NCBI RefSeq assembly: GCF_038637725.1
Contig: NZ_CP152052.1
Span: 3,288,501 to 3,352,500 of the forward strand
DNA: 64,000 bases
Direction of reading: 5' to 3'
From: Psychrobacillus sp. FSL H8-0483
Lineage (GTDB): Bacteria; Bacillota; Bacilli; Bacillales_A; Planococcaceae
The notes beneath the pieces were generated by a model, which saw only the letters and a list, made by a program, of their open reading frames with translations, was not told where the DNA came from and did not search any database. A program made the position numbers and the translations under genes. Shown here piece after piece: positions 52,486-61,002 of the stretch; position 1 is the stretch's first letter, and each line of letters begins with the position of its first letter.

Positions 52486-53808
52486 TTAGTTTTCAAATAT
52501 TAATGTTTGTTCCCCATCTATTATAAGTGTCCAGATGCCTTTTTCCTGGAAGGTGATGAGACCGTTGTAATGGAAGATTGTTTGACCTGTCGTTGCATCA
52601 TTCATCGCATAAGGGTCAATTTGGAAGATGCTCTCATACCCCTTCTTATCTCCATTTGCACTAACTAGCTGCACCTCTATACTTTGCTTCTCTCCAATGG
52701 TACTCTCTATAGTTAAATTAGCTGCTTCTCCTATAGGAAGCTCCTTAGGAGATTCTAAAAGAATGTAATGCTCTGTCTTAGGTAACGGTGGCAGAACGTC
52801 AATAATAAATGCTTCGAATAATTCTTCGTCCACATAAAAATAGAGCTGCCACTTCCCCTCCCTCGGAAATGCAGGAAAGCTTGTAAGGATATGAGCGTCC
52901 TCACTATATAACCCATCGCCTAAGATACCATTAGACAATTGAATCGTTTCTCCAAAACTATTTTTAGCCTCTACTCTATATTCCTTACCTACCAACAAAT
53001 TAGGGGTTCCCCAAAAGTAAAGCATGAGCTTTGCTCCCCGTCGCGTGTCCTCCGCTACAAACTGTTTAGGACCTAATATACCGATCCTTCCCTCCACACC
53101 TATTACCTCTTGGTCGCGATCAGGTAAAGGAAAAGAAATGGCTAATGGGGCGTCTAATGTAACCTTGTTTGTAGATAAATCATATTTTGTTCCCTTGTAT
53201 TCCAGAGCGAACTCGATATCTTCGATTGCATTTAATAATTTTTGCAGTTCTTCTTCCGAATAGTTTGCATACAGAGATTCAAAAGCGACCGTATAATAGT
53301 ATCCATCCTCATATTTAGGTGAATTGTAGCTCACAGAATTAGCTAGACCCACTTCATCTTTAAAAAATAGAGACGGATTAGCATGAGCTCGAAACTCAAA
53401 AGAATTCCATACATCTATTGGTATGAGCTTGGTGGATTTTAATAATACATCAATTCTTATTCCTTTCAAAGTTTCATCCGATACATCCATTTCAAGCACT
53501 ATACTTTTTAAACCTGCCATTTGTAGCTCAAAACTCTCTATATATTTTTGATCCTCTTTCTCTATTAAGCCTAACCCCGTCTCTTCTTTCTGGGTAATCT
53601 CCACCTCATTCAAGGGACTAGCCAAATAAGCCACTATTAAAATACAAACGAGTGCTGCAAAAACAATAAGTGGCTTTAGAAGCTTCAAGCGATTTGTTTT
53701 CGGAGTATGGCGTAGACTTTGAATAACTTTTCTTTTATCATGTGAGCTAAGAGAATGCTTCGGAAGCTTTCTAAGCTGGTCCTCTAAATCTTTATATTCC
53801 CTTTTCAT
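52486..53808 (-). CDS. probable membrane anti-sigma factor with large outside domain
   Basis: A 440-residue protein: basic cytoplasmic N-terminus (about residues 1-43), one transmembrane helix (about 46-66; LLKPLIVFAALVCILIVAYL), and a long outside part with beta-rich segments resembling repeated Ig-like folds (EGKWQLYFYVDEELFEAFII, EKGIWTLIIDGEQTLIF). It overlaps the sigma gene by 17 bases, which is why I call it the anti-sigma partner. No zinc-binding HxxxCxxC anti-sigma motif is seen, so the contact must differ. Confidence 0.7.
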   Translation of the reverse strand: MKREYKDLEDQLRKLPKHSLSSHDKRKVIQSLRHTPKTNRLKLLKPLIVFAALVCILIVAYLASPLNEVEITQKEETGLGLIEKEDQKYIESFELQMAGLKSIVLEMDVSDETLKGIRIDVLLKSTKLIPIDVWNSFEFRAHANPSLFFKDEVGLANSVSYNSPKYEDGYYYTVAFESLYANYSEEELQKLLNAIEDIEFALEYKGTKYDLSTNKVTLDAPLAISFPLPDRDQEVIGVEGRIGILGPKQFVAEDTRRGAKLMLYFWGTPNLLVGKEYRVEAKNSFGETIQLSNGILGDGLYSEDAHILTSFPAFPREGKWQLYFYVDEELFEAFIIDVLPPLPKTEHYILLESPKELPIGEAANLTIESTIGEKQSIEVQLVSANGDKKGYESIFQIDPYAMNDATTGQTIFHYNGLITFQEKGIWTLIIDGEQTLIFEN

Positions 53809-54307
53809 ACACATACCCCTCCTCTTCTAAAATTTGCTTTAGTTTTTTTAAAGAACGATAATAGAGTACATTTATGTGGTTTTCATTCGTCCCCATTATT
53901 TCGCCCGCTTGCTTAGAAGTCATCTCCAAGATACCCCTTAAAATAATTACTTCTCTTTGTTTAAACGGCAGCTCCGCAATAGCATCGTATAATTCCTTGT
54001 TCATTTCTCCTAAAAGAATATTTCTTTCTAAGTTAGAAGAATGGCTCTCTTCTTCCCGAAAGAAATATTTTATCCGATTCCAGACTTTATCTTTTCTTGA
54101 GCGATCTATCACTATATTTTTAGCAATTGTTATTAACCATGTTTTGGGGTGCGCACTTTCCTTGTAAGTAGATATTTTCTTCAGAGCACGTAAAAAAGTT
54201 TCTTGAACTAAATCTTGGACGTCCATTGAACTTGTATAGTAAATAAGATAACTAGTTACATCCTTTTCATATAACTCAAACCATTCCTCTATCAGTTGCC
54301 TTTCCAA
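53792..54307 (-). CDS. ECF-type sigma-70 factor
   Basis: A 171-residue sigma factor with region 2 (MDVQDLVQETFLRALKKIST, then TWLITIAKNIVIDRSRK) and region 4 (LPFKQREVIILRGILEMTSK). It starts at TTG with a long G-run (GGGGGGA) upstream. It heads a two-gene operon with the 440-residue membrane protein. Confidence 0.9.
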   Translation of the reverse strand: MERQLIEEWFELYEKDVTSYLIYYTSSMDVQDLVQETFLRALKKISTYKESAHPKTWLITIAKNIVIDRSRKDKVWNRIKYFFREEESHSSNLERNILLGEMNKELYDAIAELPFKQREVIILRGILEMTSKQAGEIMGTNENHINVLYYRSLKKLKQILEEEGYVYEKGI

Positions 54308-54423
54308 GTGATCCCCCCTATCTACTTATTAGACGATTCTTTTTATTTAATCTTACAAGATTTTGGAAAATAAAAAAATCAGCCATTGAATGAACAATGA
54401 CTGATTTCCAGAGTTGTATTTAA

Positions 54424-55863
54424 TTAGTATGCTCTACCGAACCATACAGAGTGTTTTGCTTCTTTTCCACAGTTGATACAAGTTGATTTTTCAGTTGGTG
54501 GACTAAATGGAATGTTACGAGTAGTGAATTTCGTTTCTTCCTTCACATGCTCTTCACAAGCATCGTCTCCACACCAACCTGCTAAAATCCATCCAGGAAT
54601 TTCGCCTTTTTCTGCTGAATCCTCCAAATGCTGTTTCAACTGTTCCATTGAATCTACATGTGTATGAGAGTTGGCATCACGGAATGTACGAGCTTTTTCT
54701 AACAAACGAGTTTGCATCGTTTTCAGCTCTTCTTCTAGACGCTCTACGATAGTTGCCAGATCTACAGATTCTTTCTCAGTCAGATCACGTGCTTTCATTA
54801 GTACTTGATTGTTTTCTAAATCACGAGGCCCTAATTCAACACGTACCGGAACACCTTTAAGCTCCCATTCATTAAATTTAAATCCAGGAGATTGATCTGA
54901 ATCATCTAGACGTACACGAATACCTTTTGCTTTTAATGCTGCAAATACCTCATCTAATTTTTCCATAATAGCCGGATTTTTCTTCCATGGTCCAACTGGT
55001 ATCAATACAACTTGTGTTGGTGCAACACGTGGTGGCAATACAAGCCCTTGCTCGTCACCATGCACCATAATAACAGAACCGATTAACCGTGTAGAAGTTC
55101 CCCATGATGTTGTATGCACATGTTGGTGTTTGTTTTCTTTATTTAAATATTTGATATCAAACGCTTCTGCAAATTTTGTACCTAAGTAATGTGATGTTCC
55201 AGCTTGAACAGCTTTTCCATCCTTCATCATCGCTTCAATTGAATAAGTATCTACAGCCCCAGCAAAGCGCTCAGAAGGTGTTTTCTGACCATCGTATACT
55301 GGAATAGCTAAAAGCTCTTCTACAACCTCTTTGTAGATATTTAACATTTGCATTGTTTCTTTTCGTGCATCTTCTTCATCTACATGCGCAGTATGCCCTT
55401 CTTGCCATAAAAATTCAGAAGTACGAATGAAAGGAAGAGTTTTCTTTTCCCATCGGAATACATTTGCCCATTGGTTAATTAAAACTGGTAGATCACGATA
55501 GCTTTTAATCCAGTCAGAATATAAATGACCAATCATCGTTTCAGATGTTGGACGTAATGCTAAACGCTCTTCTAGTTTTTCACCAGCAGCTTCTGTTACC
55601 CAAGGAAGCTCAGGAGCAAATCCTTCGATATGATCCTTTTCTTTTTGGAAGAAAGACTCTGGAATAAGCATTGGGAAGTAAGCATTACGATGCCCAGTTT
55701 CTTTAAAGCGTCTGTTCATTTCTGCTTGAATATGCTCCCAAATTTCAAAGCCATCTGGTTTAAACGCGATACACCCACGAACTGGAGTGTAATCCATTAA
55801 ATCCGCTTTCTGAATCGTATCGATATACCATTTTGTAAAATCATTTTGCTGTTGATTTGTCAT
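54424..55863 (-). CDS. proS: prolyl-tRNA synthetase, short archaeal/eukaryal-like form
   Basis: A 479-residue class II synthetase without the editing insert of the usual bacterial ProRS (about 565 residues). Class II motifs are seen around VFRWEKKTLPFIRTSEFLWQ (motif 2) and GSVIMVHGDEQGLVLPPRVA (motif 3). The C-terminal zinc-like domain has CGDDACEEH and CINCGKEA. Bacillus cereus-group genomes also carry such a second ProRS. A T-box leader precedes it. Whether the standard ProRS is also present cannot be seen here. Confidence 0.93.
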   Translation of the reverse strand: MTNQQQNDFTKWYIDTIQKADLMDYTPVRGCIAFKPDGFEIWEHIQAEMNRRFKETGHRNAYFPMLIPESFFQKEKDHIEGFAPELPWVTEAAGEKLEERLALRPTSETMIGHLYSDWIKSYRDLPVLINQWANVFRWEKKTLPFIRTSEFLWQEGHTAHVDEEDARKETMQMLNIYKEVVEELLAIPVYDGQKTPSERFAGAVDTYSIEAMMKDGKAVQAGTSHYLGTKFAEAFDIKYLNKENKHQHVHTTSWGTSTRLIGSVIMVHGDEQGLVLPPRVAPTQVVLIPVGPWKKNPAIMEKLDEVFAALKAKGIRVRLDDSDQSPGFKFNEWELKGVPVRVELGPRDLENNQVLMKARDLTEKESVDLATIVERLEEELKTMQTRLLEKARTFRDANSHTHVDSMEQLKQHLEDSAEKGEIPGWILAGWCGDDACEEHVKEETKFTTRNIPFSPPTEKSTCINCGKEAKHSVWFGRAY

Positions 55864-56140
55864 TTAAATTCCTCCTTAAATAATAAAAAGCACAAAGTCA
55901 TCCTCGTAAAAGGACGTCCTTGTGCTGAATAGACGTGGTACCACCTTAGTTTAGCTTGAATTTACTTTCAAGCCCTCTAAACGTTCGGTAACGAAAACGA
56001 ATCGGTTATGTTTGCATAACATCTCCGTGATAGGTTTCAACAAGAAGTGGTGATATAGCTCTCAGCATACACTATATTTTCTGTTTCACAATTCTTATCT
56101 ACTTGGTCACTTCGCAGATTGTATTATTAATAATATACCA
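55864..56140 (-). promoter_or_regulatory. T-box riboswitch leader of proS
   Basis: The T-box core TGGTACCACG is at 55934-55943 (minus strand) within AAGGTGGTACCACGTC. It is followed by a terminator hairpin, AGCACAAGGACGTCC...GGATGACTTTGTGCT, with T5 (55926-55885). Upstream are AAGTAGA and GCTGAGAGC, typical Stem I elements. A Pro codon CCA can be read just inside the base of Stem I (CACCACTTC), but I could not fold it reliably. Uncharged tRNA-Pro would switch on proS. Confidence 0.88.
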
Positions 56141-56446
56141 AATAACCTACTTTAATACAATCTGGATTAAGGAATACCTTTTAATTTTTCTATTATATAA
56201 GGGAAGGCAGTGGAAATTGCGATGTGCGATGTGCGACACCCGACTTACGGTTCATGGACTGCACATTGGGTTGTAATTTTCTGGACAAGGTATCAGAGAG
56301 TATTAATTGTTAACCCTAAACTCACTTGAGATTAAAGAGCCAATAAGTTCGAAAAAATAGTAAATGATACCAACTTAATTTATAATAATAAATGATTTAA
56401 TTTTAAGATATCAAAAATAACGATTAATCATGAAAGGTGGAGAACT

Positions 56447-56818
56447 ATGAAACTAGGTGCGTTTTCGGTAAGTTTAAATGTCAAAGATATTAATGCTTCA
56501 AAAGCATTTTATGAAAAACTTGGATTTCAATCCCTTGGAGGCGATATTTCTCAAAATTGGCTTATCATGAAGAATGAAGATACCATAATTGGTTTATTCC
56601 AAGGAATGTTTGAGAAAAATATTCTAACCTTTAATCCCGGATGGAATAGCAATGCCGAAAATCTTGAATCTTTTACTGACATTCGCGAACTCCAAAAACA
56701 GCTTAAACAAAAAGGAATAAAAATGCTGACCGAAGCAGATGAAACAACCGAAGGACCTGCACATTTTACAATAGTAGATCCAGATGGTAATCAAATTCTT
56801 CTAGATCAACATAGATAA
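56447..56818 (+). CDS. VOC (glyoxalase/bleomycin resistance) family protein
   Basis: A 123-residue VOC fold: [20 protein letters not shown] at the start and [20 protein letters not shown] at the end, with two beta-alpha-beta-beta-beta units. Substrate unknown; metal ligands would be the usual H/E residues but I cannot fix all four. AGGTGG lies upstream of the ATG. The 300 bases before it (56164-56446) contain nothing recognised. Confidence 0.88.
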   Translation: MKLGAFSVSLNVKDINASKAFYEKLGFQSLGGDISQNWLIMKNEDTIIGLFQGMFEKNILTFNPGWNSNAENLESFTDIRELQKQLKQKGIKMLTEADETTEGPAHFTIVDPDGNQILLDQHR

Positions 56819-56861
56819 ATGAAGAGAATATCATCTAGATATTAAAAAATTTATTATATCC

Positions 56862-56903
56862 AAAAGGGTGCCTGTCTCAACTGAGAAGTAACAGGCCCCT
56901 TTT
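56862..56903 (+). terminator. terminator after the VOC gene
   Basis: AAAAGGGTGCCTGT/ACAGGCCCCTTTTG hairpin with TTTT. Confidence 0.75.
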
Positions 56904-56973
56904 GATTTCAAGAATATTTTCAATACTTCGAGAGACTAACAATTGGGGGTAAATTAACTAGGCTTTGAAGTAA

Positions 56974-57137
56974 TTACTTACCACCCAATGGGACGAAATT
57001 CAAGCTGGCTAGTGGCTGCCCCAATAGGAGCAGAAACTCAATAACCTCTTCTTTTCCTACTTCTTCAGCAAGTTGCTTTAATGATTTTATCTTACCATGC
57101 GGATTTTGTACTTGCTTACAGAATCTTAAAATTTATC
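56974..57137 (-). pseudogene. C-terminal gene remnant
   Basis: About 50 open codons without a start, containing IKSLKQLAEEVGKEEVIEFL and ASLNFVPLGGK, then a stop at 56974-56976. Codon use looks genuine. The 5' part overlaps the end of the small gene at 57126 in another frame, so the true head has been lost. Not recognised. Confidence 0.35.
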
Positions 57138-57281
57138 TCTGAATTCTTTCGCTTTTTCCTTATGTGCTTGATTAGCCTTTGCACTACCAAATTCTGTTGA
57201 AAACTCGGAGTCCTGTTTACTAGAATTAAATCCCTTTTTGTTCTTTTGCTGCGGATCATTTTTCTTTGTTCTTTTTGCCAT
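57126..57281 (-). CDS. 51-residue Lys-rich protein, gamma-type SASP-like
   Basis: MAKRTKKNDPQQKNKKGFNS, then SEFSTEFGSAKANQAHKEKA and KEFRDKF. The TEFGS-A-AN-A pattern recalls the TEFASET-NAQ repeats of gamma-type small acid-soluble spore proteins, though only one repeat is present. AAGGAGGGA lies 7 bases before the ATG, which makes this frame much better supported than the overlapping longer frame on the same strand. Confidence 0.6.
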   Translation of the reverse strand: MAKRTKKNDPQQKNKKGFNSSKQDSEFSTEFGSAKANQAHKEKAKEFRDKF

Positions 57282-57339
57282 AAAAATATCCCTCCTTCTT
57301 GTATTTTATTATGAGGAGAGAAAATGATAATATTCATGT

Positions 57340-57737
57340 ACTAAAACAATATATGTTTCTCAGAAATTATTGAACAACTGTGGCATTAATTCCAATAAAG
57401 GGTATGTCGAAACCATCCACTAAAATAGAAGCCATCTGACCACAAGCTGATCACATTATCAATTCAGAAAGATTGATTATCAATCAAGAGGACCGATATG
57501 TAGATATTCCACTTCTCGAACAAACTGCTGATTAAGAAACGCTCAAATAAAAGAGCATCCTGCAGTCGGAACAAAACAAAAATATCTAAATCAGTTTAGA
57601 ACTTTATAAACTCAATTAGCTGGTATGAAAATTGATAAGAAAGCCGACGAAGAAGATCCATTACTTGAAATATTAAAAGGTTAATAATCATAATATGATT
57701 TAACGTGACTGGTGATAAAACTAATCACGTTTTTTTA
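57340..57737 (+). pseudogene. decayed gene remnants and terminator
   Basis: Two short in-frame islands separated by stops: SERLIINQEDRYVDIPLLEQ (around 57470-57535), and GMKIDKKADEEDPLLEILKG ending at 57683. They read like the remains of one coding sequence. A terminator hairpin (AACGTGA/TCACGTT plus T7, 57702-57737) follows, consistent with a former gene end. The family is not recognised. Confidence 0.4.
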
Positions 57738-57771
57738 TATTACTAATTATCATACAGGGGGAATTTTCACA

Positions 57772-59058
57772 TTGGCTAATCTTAATACTGTGTCAGAAGT
57801 AACTACTTTATTCGAAACTTATTTTCCATCAGGCCTCAAATACAACTCAGCATTAACACAAATCACAGGTCCTCGCGCATTACCACTTGGAGAAACAAAC
57901 GCAATGCGACTTGGAGAACAGTTGCAATTCTTAGGCGCTTTTCACAACAAAGTTCCAGATACTAATACTGCACGTCAAGGCCGTATTAAAACAGAGATCG
58001 AAACATTAATAAGTATCCTTCAATCAGAGGGTTACATGACTGGCGATAATTTGCCGAATAGTAATTTTTTAAATGAGTCTTTCTTAATTATGGGTCTTGC
58101 CATTATTAAAAGTGGTACAGCTTACGCGAAGTTGAGCTCGACGAACCAAACTCACGTGAACAATGGTTTAACTGCTTTGGTATCGAAAGCAAAATCGATT
58201 CTTGCTGATTATTATCTTCCAGGTGGCTTGTGGGGTAACCGAGTTCCAACAACTTATTCAGAATACCAAACTGGTAATTCAATTAAAGTTCCTCTAATGA
58301 GTCTTAATGGTACAGCTATCTTAATTGGTGCTTTAGGTATGTACGAAAACTTAGTAGCTAAATCTTCTGCTTCATCTACCCATCTGATTAACTATTCAAA
58401 TGCTCTTTTAGGATTCGAAAACAAAATTAATAACGGTGGTTACTTTGTAATTGGTGGAGGTCTAACTGCACCTCGACGGTTATTCGGTTCAACTGGTTAT
58501 AACTCAGTAGTAGGCCAATCTTTACTTTTAGCTTACCGTGGATTATCGCTGAAAAAATTTACTGTAACTCCAGTATCTACTAATAAGTATCAAGCAGCAG
58601 GTGAACGTATTGCTTCATACTACGAAAACTTGATTGATACTAAGAATATTCGATTAGACGAATTCCACAATTCTAAAGGCGATCCAGTAACTCAATCGAT
58701 TCTTGATGGCGCTCTCGCTGTTGTTGATACAGCAAACTTTACACCAGACCCGAAACCTGCTTCTGAGCAAGCTCGATATGATGAAGCTATTGGTTTAATG
58801 GGTCCAGCACATAGACAATCATCAGTATATCTTTACTCATTAGCATGGGGTGCGCCTCAATCATTCTTTGCAAAACTTGACAAACACATTGTTAAAACTG
58901 GTGAAGCTAATCCTAGTTTACCAGGGGTTTCAGCAATGCGTGCAGCCATGAATGCTCCTGGTCCTACTAATTCTCACGATGCGGCTTCAGGTCGTGTGTT
59001 AACAGGTTTTGCTGCGTTTATGATGCGTGGTATTGAGATCGTTACTGATGGTCATTAA
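57772..59058 (+). CDS. unrecognised 428-residue protein
   Basis: I do not recognise this protein. It starts at TTG after GGGGGAA and has no signal peptide or transmembrane helix. It opens with ANLNTVSEVTTLFETYFPSG, has a Gly/Asn-rich middle (GGLWGNRVPTTYSEYQTGNS, NNGGYFVIGGGLTAPRRLFG), and a Ser/Ala/Gly-rich C-terminus with PGPTNSHDAASGRVLTGFAA. Predicted structure alternates helices with Gly-rich loops, which could suit a helical-toroid lyase, an (alpha/alpha) barrel or a structural protein. It is alone: terminator before it, convergent integrase remnant after it, in a region of decayed genes, which suggests acquisition. Confidence 0.75.
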   Translation: MANLNTVSEVTTLFETYFPSGLKYNSALTQITGPRALPLGETNAMRLGEQLQFLGAFHNKVPDTNTARQGRIKTEIETLISILQSEGYMTGDNLPNSNFLNESFLIMGLAIIKSGTAYAKLSSTNQTHVNNGLTALVSKAKSILADYYLPGGLWGNRVPTTYSEYQTGNSIKVPLMSLNGTAILIGALGMYENLVAKSSASSTHLINYSNALLGFENKINNGGYFVIGGGLTAPRRLFGSTGYNSVVGQSLLLAYRGLSLKKFTVTPVSTNKYQAAGERIASYYENLIDTKNIRLDEFHNSKGDPVTQSILDGALAVVDTANFTPDPKPASEQARYDEAIGLMGPAHRQSSVYLYSLAWGAPQSFFAKLDKHIVKTGEANPSLPGVSAMRAAMNAPGPTNSHDAASGRVLTGFAAFMMRGIEIVTDGH

Positions 59059-59141
59059 TCTGGCCATAACTTCAAAAAATCAATTGACTCGTGATTATTT
59101 ATTTCACGGTGCAAGTTATACAAAAGTTGAAAGAGTTTTTT

Positions 59142-59381
59142 CTAACTTAAATCTTCTCCTTTGATACGAGAAGAATAATCTTGAAGTTGCTTATCCATCC
59201 TAATTTCTCCTTGAGTGCTCTTTGTAGCTGCAATCTTCTCCTTGTAGTACCTCAATGTCTCAGTTCTTAAATTTCTTATCAAGCAATCTCTCTCAAACTT
59301 CTGAAAAGCTTCTTCATCAGAAATTTTTAATTTATTCATACTCAACTCTTTTGTTGATAAGCTCTTACTTCTTCTAGACAT
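59142..59381 (-). pseudogene. truncated tyrosine recombinase (N-terminal SAM-like domain)
   Basis: A 79-residue ORF beginning MSRRSKSLSTKELSMN with AGGGGAAATAGG upstream. The segment AFQKFERDCLIRNLRTETLR is typical of the N-terminal core-binding domain of phage/transposon integrases. After KEKIAATKS the sequence changes to an unrelated tail and stops; the catalytic R-H-R-Y domain is absent. It sits at the distal end of the tRNA array, a usual integration site. It is probably the remnant of a lost element. Confidence 0.6.
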
Positions 59382-59451
59382 CCTATTTCCCCTATGTACG
59401 GGATTCAAAGCACGGGATTTTAGCTTATTTCAGTCCTCTTATTTAGACAAC

Positions 59452-59484
59452 AAAAAAGACCTCTAACAAGTAGTTAGAAGTCTT
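59452..59484 (-). terminator. terminator of the rRNA-tRNA operon
   Basis: AGACTTCTAAC/GTTAGAGGTCT stem followed on the minus strand by T6. It lies 30 bases beyond the last tRNA. Confidence 0.85.
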
Positions 59485-59514
59485 GATATATATGACTTTA
59501 AGTCATAATTTTTA

Positions 59515-59597
59515 TACCGGTGGTCGGGGTCGAACCGACACATCCAGAGGATACGGGATTTTGAGTCCCGCGCGTCTGCCAATTCCGCCACACCGGC
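59515..59597 (-). tRNA. tRNA-Leu (CAA)
   Basis: Cloverleaf with a long variable arm; anticodon loop CTCAAAA gives CAA. The 3' CCA is not encoded. Last tRNA of the operon. Confidence 0.93.
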
Positions 59598-59624
59598 AAA
59601 AATACTAGGCAGTTATTTAAAAAT

Positions 59625-59698
59625 TGGAGGCGGCAACCGGATTTGAACCGGTGATAAAGGTGTTGCAGACCTGTGCCTTACCACTTGGCTATGCCGCC
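59625..59698 (-). tRNA. tRNA-Cys (GCA)
   Basis: Anticodon loop CTGCAAC; acceptor GGCGGCA/TGCCGCC with U73; CCA encoded. Confidence 0.94.
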
Positions 59699-59706
59699 AT
59701 ATAAAT

Positions 59707-59781
59707 TGGAGCGGAAGACGAGGTTCGAACTCGCGACCCCCACCTTGGCAAGGTGGTGTTCTACCACTGAACTACTTCCGC
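59707..59781 (-). tRNA. tRNA-Gly (GCC)
   Basis: Anticodon loop TTGCCAA; acceptor GCGGAAG/CTTCCGC; CCA encoded. Confidence 0.94.
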
Positions 59782-59788
59782 AAATAAA

Positions 59789-59860
59789 CTGGGGTACCTG
59801 GATTCGAACCAGGGCATGACGGAATCAAAATCCGTTGCCTTACCGCTTGGCTATACCCCA
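59789..59860 (-). tRNA. tRNA-Gln (TTG)
   Basis: Anticodon loop TTTTGAT; acceptor TGGGGTA/TACCCCA; CCA not encoded. Confidence 0.93.
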
Positions 59861-59861
59861 A

Positions 59862-59938
59862 TGGGGCGACTGATGGGAATTGAACCCACGAATGCCGGAA
59901 TCACAATCCGGTGCGTTAACCACTTCGCCACAACCGCC
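59862..59938 (-). tRNA. tRNA-His (GTG), copy 1
   Basis: Anticodon loop TTGTGAT; anticodon stem CCGGA/TCCGG; CCA encoded. Confidence 0.94.
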
Positions 59939-59971
59939 ACAAATAAAAAAAGAGTTAACAAATTAGGAATA

Positions 59972-60048
59972 TGGGGCGACTGATGGGAATTGAACCCACG
60001 AATGTCGGAATCACAATCCGATGCGTTAACCACTTCGCCACAACCGCC
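59972..60048 (-). tRNA. tRNA-His (GTG), copy 2
   Basis: Identical to copy 1 by eye except for one compensated base pair in the anticodon stem (TCGGA/TCCGA instead of CCGGA/TCCGG). CCA encoded. Confidence 0.94.
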
Positions 60049-60071
60049 ATTATTCAAGTTAACTTTATAGT

Positions 60072-60145
60072 TGGCAGGGGCAGTAGGAATCGAACCCACA
60101 TCAAAGGTTTTGGAGACCTCTATTCTACCGTTAAACTATGCCCCT
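60072..60145 (-). tRNA. tRNA-Trp (CCA)
   Basis: Anticodon loop CTCCAAA; acceptor AGGGGCA/TGCCCCT; 3' CCA encoded. Confidence 0.94.
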
Positions 60146-60156
60146 AAAATAAAAAC

Positions 60157-60240
60157 TGGTGGAGGGGGACGGATTCGAACCGCCGAACCCTAAGGAGCGG
60201 ATTTACAGTCCGCCGCGTTTAGCCACTTCGCTACCCCTCC
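60157..60240 (-). tRNA. tRNA-Tyr (GTA)
   Basis: Anticodon loop CTGTAAA, long variable arm; 3' CCA encoded. Confidence 0.94.
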
Positions 60241-60249
60241 ACTAAACAG

Positions 60250-60325
<76 letters not shown>

Positions 60326-60332
60326 GTATATA

Positions 60333-60408
60333 TGGTGGCTCAGGACGGAATCGAACCGCCGACACAAGGATTTTCAGTCCTTTGCTCTACCGACTGAGCT
60401 ACTGAGCC
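60333..60408 (-). tRNA. tRNA-Phe (GAA)
   Basis: Anticodon loop CTGAAAA; acceptor GGCTCAG/CTGAGCC; 3' CCA encoded. Confidence 0.94.
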
Positions 60409-60429
60409 ACATATGTATTTTTTTAAAAA

Positions 60430-60505
60430 TGGCGGTCCCGACCGGGATCGAACCGGCGATCTCCTGCGTGACAGGCAGGCATGTTAACCGCTACACCACG
60501 GGACC
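60430..60505 (-). tRNA. tRNA-Asp (GTC)
   Basis: Anticodon loop CTGTCAC; acceptor GGTCCCG/CGGGACC; 3' CCA encoded. Confidence 0.94.
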
Positions 60506-60508
60506 ATT

Positions 60509-60585
<77 letters not shown>

Positions 60586-60614
60586 ATAATAATATAATGA
60601 ACTTTTTAAAATAA

Positions 60615-60690
60615 TGGTGGAGGATGACGGGCTCGAACCGCCGACCCTCTGCTTGTAAGGCAGATGCTCTCCCAGCTGAGCTAATCCTCC
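60615..60690 (-). tRNA. tRNA-Val (TAC)
   Basis: Anticodon loop CTTACAA; acceptor GGAGGAT/ATCCTCC; 3' CCA encoded. Confidence 0.94.
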
Positions 60691-60722
60691 AAAATGCTGG
60701 TTTTATTCTTTTGAAAAATAAA

Positions 60723-60797
60723 TGGTGACCCCTACGGGATTCGAACCCGTGTTACCGCCGTGAAAGGGCGGTGTCTTAACCGCTTGACCAAGGGGCC
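60723..60797 (-). tRNA. tRNA-Glu (TTC)
   Basis: Anticodon loop CTTTCAC; acceptor GGCCCCT/AGGGGTC; 3' CCA encoded. Confidence 0.94.
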
Positions 60798-60820
60798 ATT
60801 ATATAGTAATGAAAGTTATC

Positions 60821-60912
60821 TGGCGGAGAGCAAGGGATTTGAACCCTTGAGACAGTGTTACCCGCCTACACGATTTCCAATCGTGCTCCTTCGGCCACTC
60901 GGACAGCTCTCC
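60821..60912 (-). tRNA. tRNA-Ser (GGA)
   Basis: Anticodon loop TTGGAAA with a long variable arm; 92 bases; 3' CCA encoded. Confidence 0.94.
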
Positions 60913-60917
60913 AAAAA

Positions 60918-60992
60918 TGGCTCCGAAGGTAGGACTCGAACCTACGACCAATCGATTAACAGTCGATTGCTCTACCACTGAGCTACTTCGGA
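60918..60992 (-). tRNA. tRNA-Asn (GTT)
   Basis: Anticodon loop CTGTTAA; acceptor TCCGAAG/CTTCGGA; 3' CCA encoded. First tRNA after 5S rRNA. Confidence 0.94.
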
Positions 60993-61002
60993 ATGTTGTT
61001 AT

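Noticed and set aside
57116..57337. Minus-strand frame of 73 codons
   Set aside because: Overlaps the 51-residue gene in another frame; the latter has AAGGAGGGA at good spacing, this one has none.
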